DNA of 64,000 nt from Hepsetus odoe (taxonomy: Eukaryota > Chordata > Actinopteri > Characiformes > Hepsetidae), in assembly GCA_017165825.1 (NCBI GenBank), contig CM029387.1, forward strand, positions 12,860,798-12,924,797, in the 5' to 3' direction. Below the pieces are notes generated by a model. It saw nothing but the letters and a program-made list of their open reading frames with translations, made no database searches and was not told where the DNA came from. Shown here in pieces: positions 58,391-64,000 of the stretch; the stretch's first letter is position 1, and the number at the start of each line of letters is the position of its first letter. The position numbers and the translations under genes were made by a program.

Positions 58391-58893
58391 CAGAACTGTG
58401 CAAAAGTTTTAGGCAGGGGTGAAAAAATGCAATAAACAAAGAATGATTTCAGAAATATAAATGTTTATTTTTATCAATTTATAAAATGCAAAGTGAGCAA
58501 ACAAAAGAAAAATATAAATCAAATCAATATTTGGTGTTACTACCTTTTGCCTTCAAACCAGCATCAATTCTTAAAGGTACACTTGCACAAAGTCAGGGAT
58601 TTTGTAGGATTATAGTCAGGTGTATGATCAACCAGCTTTACCAGACAGGTGCTAATGATGATCAATGTCACACGTAGGTTGAAACACAGTCATGTTTGGA
58701 ACAACCTACCAGCCAAGTTCCTTCAAAATCTGTGTGCAAGTGTACATAGAAGAACTGATGCTGTTTTTGAAGGCAAAGGGTGGTCACACCAAATATTGAT
58801 TTGATTTAGATTTCTTTTGTCCATTCACTACATTTTGTTGATTGATGAAAATAAATGATTAATTTTCTAAAGCATTCTTTGTTTACAGCATTT
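58391..58893 (+). mobile_element. Internally deleted Tc1-like element (MITE-like)
   Basis: It begins ctgtgcaaaagttttaggca at 58395, the same end as the complete Tc1-like element at 15281-16966. It follows that element's right arm inward to about 58690, then switches to its left arm out to ttgtttacagcattttttg. The transposase is deleted. The outermost bases of the right terminus are missing. Confidence 0.87.
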
Positions 58894-58899
58894 TTTGTA

Positions 58900-59735
58900 T
58901 GTATATGTATAATCCTTTTTTAAATTTGAGTTTATCTTCAGGTTTGGCTGATATATATAACTGTGTGACATCAGCATAAGAGTGAAAGCTGATTCTATGT
59001 CTCTGAATAACTGAACACAGAGGGAGCATGTATAATATGGAGAGTAGGGGGCCTAGGACAGAGCCTTGCAGAACTGAGGTTTCTTCATTTACGTTTACAA
59101 ACTGATAGTGGTTGGTCAAGTATGATTTAAACCAGGAGAGGGCTGTTCCTGTTATACCAACCAGGTTTTCTAGTCTGTGCAGTAAGATATTGTGATCTAT
59201 GGTGTAAAATGTTGCACTAAGGTTGAGGAGGACTAGTAAGGATACCAACCCTTTGTCAGATGCCATTAACAGATCATTTACTATTTTTGCTAGTGCTTTT
59301 TCAGTGCTATGGTATTGTCAAGAGCCAGACAGAAATTTCTCAAAGATGCTATTTTTGTGTAGGTATGAGCACAACTGCTGGGCCACAGCTTTCTCCAGAA
59401 TCATTGATATAAAAGGTAAATTAGAAATTGGTCGATAGTTTGTTAACTTGTATGGATCAAGATTAGGTTTCTTGAGTAGAGGCTTAATAACTGCTATTTT
59501 GAATACTTTTGGCACATAGCCCAGGTTAAGAGAGGAATTTACTATTTCTAATAAAGGCCTGATTATTTCTGGTGTGACCTCTTTAAGTAGTCTGGTGGGA
59601 ATTGCATCCAAGATGGAAGCAGAAGATCTGGAACAGGAAATAGCTGAGATGTGGTCAGTCTGCAGAACTCGATGAAAGTAGGCTAACCTCTCATGAAGTT
59701 TTGATCTGTGTCTATAAGTAATTAAAATTGACAAT
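58900..59735 (-). mobile_element. L2-type LINE (piece 4 of 4), reverse transcriptase with dead active site
   Basis: Minus-strand frames show LTNYRPISNLPFISMILEKA (59318-59734) and GTALSWFKSYLTNHYQFVNV (58883-59266). The first catalytic aspartate block reads NLSATFYTIDHN, where the family has DLSAAFDTIDHN, and the YADD block reads YADV. The enzyme is inactive. Confidence 0.85.
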
Positions 59736-60238
59736 ATTTCACTACTTGATGTACAGTATGCTGTCTCTACACACCCTGAAATCCTGAAAATTTTACATGA
59801 TCAGTATGAATATAAATTTTTTTTTCTGGACGCCAAGCTGAGCAAATGTTACTTAAATCTCACCAATTTTTGTTGAATACATTTCCATACGCGTTTAATT
59901 GTTATTGATAAACCCAGCTAAATCTTGGCCTCACAATTTAAACAAGGTAGAACATGAAGCTTTATAACACGATTTATGAAGGATCTATGGTGACAGTGCT
60001 AGTTTGTGCTTTAAGCATTTATACTTGAATTTAAGCAGAATTTTCATTACTTGAAACATCTCAAATGGAGATTTTTTTTCTTGCTGAGTTTCCTATTCCT
60101 AGGATCAGTGATACCAGTAAAGCTGAGATAGAATCACACAAGTGTTTATCTAGTCTAAGCAGACTGGTAAAGCCCCAATTCCTGACATCCTTCCATTTGT
60201 GCTTTTGAAAAATATTTAAAAGGAAATCTTCTCTTTTA
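59736..60238. other. Gene-free stretch, nothing recognised
   Basis: AT-rich sequence between the L2 5' remnant and the next Tc1-like element. No supported feature. Confidence 0.5.
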
Positions 60239-61135
60239 GGTACAATTAGGTCCATAAATATTTTTTTCTAATTTTGGTTCTGTACATTTCCACAATGCAT
60301 TTTAAACAACTCAGACTCAGACAAACAACTCAAATGCAGTTTAAGCTTTAATTCAGTGGGTTGAACAAAAAGATTGCATAAAAATATGAGGAACTAAAGC
60401 ATTTTTTAACACAATCCCTTCATTTCAGGGGCTCAAAAGTACAAATGAAATAACTGAACATAAAATGTTAATTTCTAATACTTGGTTGAAAACCCTTTGC
60501 TGGCAATGACAGCCTGAAGTCTTGAACTCATGGACATCACCAGATGCTGGGTTTCCTCCTTTTTAATGCTCTGCCAGTCCTTTACTGCAGTGACTTTCAG
60601 TTGCTGTATGTTTGTGGGCCTTTCTGTCTGAAGTTTAGTATTCAACAAGTGAAATGCATGTTCAATTGGGTTCAGATCAGGTGACTGGCTTGGCCATTCA
60701 AGAATATTCTACTTCTTTGCTTTAATAAACTCCTGGGTTGCTTTGGCTGTATTTATTGGGTCATTGTCCATCTGTATTATGAAATGCTGCCCAATCAATT
60801 TGACTGCATTTAGCTGGATTTGAGCAGACAGTATGTCTTTGAATACCTCAGAAATCAGTGTCCCAGTGCCACTGGCAGCCATGCACACCCAAGCCATCAC
60901 ACTGCCGCCGCCATGTTTTACAGATGATGAGCTGTTTCACATCTTCTCCATTCTTTTTCTTGCCATCATTCTGGTAGAGGTTGAGCTTGGTTTCATCTGT
61001 CCGAAGAATGTTTTTCCAGAACTGTGCTGGCTTTTTTAGATGTTTTTTAGCAAAGCCCAATCTAGCCTTTCTATTCTTGAGGCTTATGAGCAGCTTGCAC
61101 CTTGCACCTAACCAGTTTGAGTCTATTTAAGGGAC
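60239..61135 (-). mobile_element. Tc1-like transposon, truncated, antisense
   Basis: Minus-strand frames contain WKNILRTDETKLNLYQNDGK (first catalytic aspartate, about 61000) and HFIIQMDNDPINTAKATQEF (second, about 60740). A terminal sequence tacaattaggtccataaata lies at the left end. The N-terminal DNA-binding part and the right terminus are absent. It is a different family from the element at 15281. Confidence 0.85.
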
Positions 61136-61334
61136 ACGATACATCCAGATCAAAAAGGTTTCATTAAATGATATTGATCCTTTTCTTACATAAAGAGAGT
61201 CATGAAAATTATATACTCTTCTTCCCCTTATCCAGTGGTGTTTAACTCCAGTCCTGAAGTGTCTGTGTACAGTCTGGTAGTTCCCCTCAAACACACTCAC
61301 TACACCTAGCATTATACTACACCTAGCATATATG
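61136..61334. other. Short spacer between transposons
   Basis: No recognised coding or structural feature. A tandem pair of cactacacctagcat-like units occurs at about 61298-61330. Confidence 0.4.
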
Positions 61335-61578
61335 GCACAGGTGTGCTACATTGAGGCTGACTACTTAAGACTACTTAAGACTATTCCGTCAGAACAGAGT
61401 GCCCTCTACCGTGAACAAAACAGAAGTATAACCCCGAAAGTCTTGACATCACCCCCCCTCTCAAGGGCGCAACACTGGGGGGCGCTTCTCCAGTGCCGGA
61501 ACCTGGAGGGGAGACAAGCTGGAACAAAGAAAACAAAGCCCCTTTAATGAGGTACCTGGTCAGGTCCATATTCTCAAA

Positions 61579-63489
61579 TTAACGAACAAAAATACAGGGA
61601 GTGGGACCTGGACCAGCCACAGTCGTGTCTCGGGCTGTTGGCGGCGGAGAGGGGTGCCCCAGAGTTTCAGTCCATATCCTTGTAACCAAGTCCCTTTGGT
61701 ATTCGTGTTTAGCCGTACACCCTTTCGGTGCCTTTCTGCTGTCCCATGTTTCCTCTGTCACCCGTCTCTCTGACTCCGTATTGGGGACTCTGGAGGACTT
61801 GTCTAATTGGCTGGAGAGCCTTGTCCGGTCATCATCTGAAAAAGAGCTAAATACAGGAGATTCTCTGTGGTTAGAAGAGGAAGAGTTCTTTACCCAGTGC
61901 GTGCTCTGCCTCCGGTCTCTGTCCTCCTCACTCTCCATGACTATCGTTTCATAATCCGAGGTGTGGAATTTTTCGTCTTTTTCGTACAACTGGTGTACAG
62001 GCCGCAAGTTCTGAGGAGACTGATAACGTGGACGTGTTATGGGAAGTAGCGCAACAGGCAAAGCGCAATTCCACTCTGGAACAATCAGGTGCAGATTGGA
62101 GCTTCGTTGTAGTGTTGTGCCAACAGGGATGACATTCACATGGGCGTTTAGCATGAGGTTTGGGGGAAGAACAGCCAGCGTGAAGACTCTTTTGGGTGCA
62201 CTGGCTGCAATAAAGGAAAGGTATCCTTCCACTGCTGCAGTAAACGCTGTTGCTCTCCTCTGGCACTGCTGGCTTTTGGGAGGCCTGGGTAACTGTGTGC
62301 TTCCATCTCTGAGAGGCATGATAACTCGTGCTTTGCTCTTACTGACCTCACACTTGGCAACCTGGGTTACTCCTCTCTTCTGAGCAGGAAGGGGTTTGAC
62401 TAATTCCTCAGCCTCTGCTATTTGTGGGTCCTCCACTGGCACCTCAGATTGGGCTGCTGGATTGTCATCACTGTTAGCTTCCACAAAGATTCTGGAGCAC
62501 TCCTCCTCTGGATCATTCTCTGAAAGGCTAAGGTCAAGGGAATTGAGTACCTCTGAGGAACTAGAATCAATTTCTGTGACTTTACTTACTGAATTCACTA
62601 AAACAAGGGAAGAGATCCATGAAGGGCAGTCTATCCCAGAGGTGATGCCTGAGGTAATAGATGGAAGTGGCTTATGATGAACCTGACTGGGAGTCAAATT
62701 CCTTGATGCGGTTGCCTGGTTATGTGACTTTATTGACTGTGCAGAAGGAACACTTATGGTGTCAGTTCCAGCAATATGTATGGGTATGTTCTGAACAGGT
62801 TCACTGAGAAGTTTTCGTCTAGTTGGCCAATAGGTTTCAGCAGAGCTCAGGGGGTTCTGAATAGTCCTAGTCTCCTTCCTTGATACTGGGAATGTGGAGG
62901 GGAAATAATCCTGAAACTTAATTTCTTGGTCCTCTCTGTTCCGATACAAGTTTATATTCTCACCTGAAATATCTGTGGACAGGATCTCCACCAGAGGCTT
63001 TCTCTGCCCATGTTCCGAATCAGTAACCAATGCAAATGATTTCAGAAGAGACCTAATCGTTATGGGTACCTCTGCCAACCAATTGGCTATATGCAACTTC
63101 CTTGTTCTCCCTGACTCACCACGGGGATCCCATGAGGAATGGTCGGACTCACTGGAAAGCCTTGGCCTGAAAGAGTCTGAAAGAGAGCTAAACATAGAAG
63201 AATCTTTATGGTTCATAGAAGAGTCCCTCTTGGCCCTGTGACACTCTGCTCCATGTACCTCCAGGGTGAATCTCACAGAGTCCAGGTTCTCATAAACACA
63301 GCGAATTCTTAGTTTTTTATCCATAATCAAACATACAAAACTGTGCATTACCTGCCCTCTTTGACCATACTCTCTGGGTGGGTCCACTGTAATCTTGTGT
63401 AGTGTTTTTCTAATGTTGCCCTGTAGTTTTCCAAATCGTACATTACTACCTGCTATCCTGATGAAGCTGAATTTGCTGTTAGATGACAA
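61579..63489 (-). CDS. C-terminal Ser-rich region of the LTR-element protein (long open frame)
   Basis: A 636-codon open frame homologous over residues 35-350 to 56820-57690 of the first copy (GQVMHSFVCLI, SSMFSSLSDSFRPRLSSESD, ITSGITSG.DCPSWISSLV). It continues for about 280 residues that copy 1 lacks, including CSRIFVEANSDDNPAAQSEV, VFTLAVLPPNLMLNAHV and a second Ser-rich repeat SSSSNHRESPVFSSFSDDD. SSMFSSLSDS and SPVFSSFSDD look like an internal duplication. The first ~34 residues are a different sequence, created by a deletion joining the coiled-coil half. There are no retroviral enzyme motifs. I do not recognise its function. Confidence 0.75.
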   Translation of the reverse strand: MSSNSKFSFIRIAGSNVRFGKLQGNIRKTLHKITVDPPREYGQRGQVMHSFVCLIMDKKLRIRCVYENLDSVRFTLEVHGAECHRAKRDSSMNHKDSSMFSSLSDSFRPRLSSESDHSSWDPRGESGRTRKLHIANWLAEVPITIRSLLKSFALVTDSEHGQRKPLVEILSTDISGENINLYRNREDQEIKFQDYFPSTFPVSRKETRTIQNPLSSAETYWPTRRKLLSEPVQNIPIHIAGTDTISVPSAQSIKSHNQATASRNLTPSQVHHKPLPSITSGITSGIDCPSWISSLVLVNSVSKVTEIDSSSSEVLNSLDLSLSENDPEEECSRIFVEANSDDNPAAQSEVPVEDPQIAEAEELVKPLPAQKRGVTQVAKCEVSKSKARVIMPLRDGSTQLPRPPKSQQCQRRATAFTAAVEGYLSFIAASAPKRVFTLAVLPPNLMLNAHVNVIPVGTTLQRSSNLHLIVPEWNCALPVALLPITRPRYQSPQNLRPVHQLYEKDEKFHTSDYETIVMESEEDRDRRQSTHWVKNSSSSNHRESPVFSSFSDDDRTRLSSQLDKSSRVPNTESERRVTEETWDSRKAPKGCTAKHEYQRDLVTRIWTETLGHPSPPPTARDTTVAGPGPTPCIFVR

Positions 63490-63980
63490 AACCGTAGGAG
63501 ACTCTGGATGACTGTCCCTGTGGAGATAAAGCGCAGGGTACTGCTCAAGCTTTCAGTTAACCAAACTATCTGTTCACTGAGACCCTTACAGACTCTCTCA
63601 TGCTCTAGGTACCCAGCCTGCTTTTCCTGAAGTTCCCCATTTACTTTAACTAGTTCCTCCTGAAGGGAATGTACCTTAAACTGGTTGCTCACCTGCAGCT
63701 GGTGATTCACAGCCTGGAGGGAGACATTATTGTCTTCCAACTTCTTACACTTTGCATTCAAGACGTCCAGATCCTGATTCCGTGTACAAATTTCTTGATC
63801 CTTGGCGAGGAGCTCAGCCTCCATTTCTGTCTTTCTGCGCCCAGAATAGACAGCCACACCTTCTGAGAGCTGTAGCTCGTGTTCCAATTCCTGAATTCTC
63901 AAAGTTATTTCTCTAACCTGGAATGGCTCCTCTGTTGCCCTCTGCCTGGCAGACGGGTTAGTGCAGCTGTGTTTGGGCAC
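63453..63980 (-). pseudogene. Coiled-coil part of the LTR-element protein, copy 2
   Basis: It matches the coiled-coil half of copy 1 (ATEEPFQVREITLRIQELEH, LQAVNHQLQVSNQFKVHSLQ, HERVCKGLSEQIVWLTESL). It then diverges because the following ~150 residues present in copy 1 are deleted here. It overlaps the start of the C-terminal frame in another phase. It may continue upstream beyond 64000. Confidence 0.75.
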
Positions 63981-64000
63981 CGCGCAGGGTGCTTGCCTCC

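Larger units (their letters stand above)
61335..64000 (-). mobile_element. Second copy of the coiled-coil LTR element (antisense, cut by window edge)
   Basis: In minus orientation it runs from beyond 64000 to a rearranged 3' LTR at 61335-61448. The polypurine tract and the preceding gttccggcactggagaagcg match the first copy. The interior encodes the same protein, with a different set of deletions. The 3' LTR is incomplete: 61386-61448 is in minus sense, whereas 61335-61372 repeats an LTR segment in plus sense. The 5' LTR would lie outside the window. Confidence 0.88.

Overview
This is a piece of a ray-finned (teleost) fish chromosome. It holds intron-rich vertebrate genes with fish-type transposons packed into the introns and spacers: Rex3/RTE LINEs, L2/Rex1-type LINEs, Tc1-like elements, tRNA-derived SINEs and Ty3-like LTR elements. 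I cannot name the species. No bacterial features, true tRNA/rRNA genes or CRISPR arrays are present.

Three host genes lie in tandem on the + strand. (1) URB1, the nucleolar 60S pre-ribosome assembly factor, fills 3714-31263. It appears as 33 exons with canonical splice sites (one donor is ambiguous) that chain into one open frame of 1896 residues plus stop; the 5' exons lie left of the window. (2) MED17, a Mediator head-module subunit, has 12 coding exons at 34252-44890 (642 aa, essentially full length). A probable non-coding first exon with an ETS-type motif sits near 33.1 kb. (3) The signal-peptide exon of a hephaestin-like ferroxidase (hephl1/zyklopen type) lies at 49129-49292. The rest of that gene is not in the window, and its first intron (over 14.7 kb) is a transposon graveyard.

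Transposon layout. The left edge (1-2265) and URB1 intron 24 (19790-26941) hold two almost identical Rex3-type LINEs. The second is a complete insertion with a 13-bp target duplication, lodged inside an older LINE. Other URB1 introns hold an internally deleted RTE LINE carrying a nested SINE, and a complete Tc1-like element (15281-16966) flanked by TA. MED17 introns hold Tc1 remnants, a LINE fragment and a palindromic MITE. From 51 to 64 kb there is a solo LTR with 5-bp target duplication, a broken RTE, and an L2 LINE cut into four pieces by later insertions.

The most unusual object is a 3.16-kb LTR element (55017-58174). It has matching LTRs, a polypurine tract and a 5-bp target duplication. 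Its interior encodes no recognisable protease, reverse transcriptase or integrase, but a long coiled-coil plus Ser-rich protein that I do not recognise. A second, opposite-strand copy of the same protein gene runs off the right edge (61335-64000) with a longer C-terminal half. This looks like a non-autonomous LTR family that carries an unrelated, possibly captured, gene.
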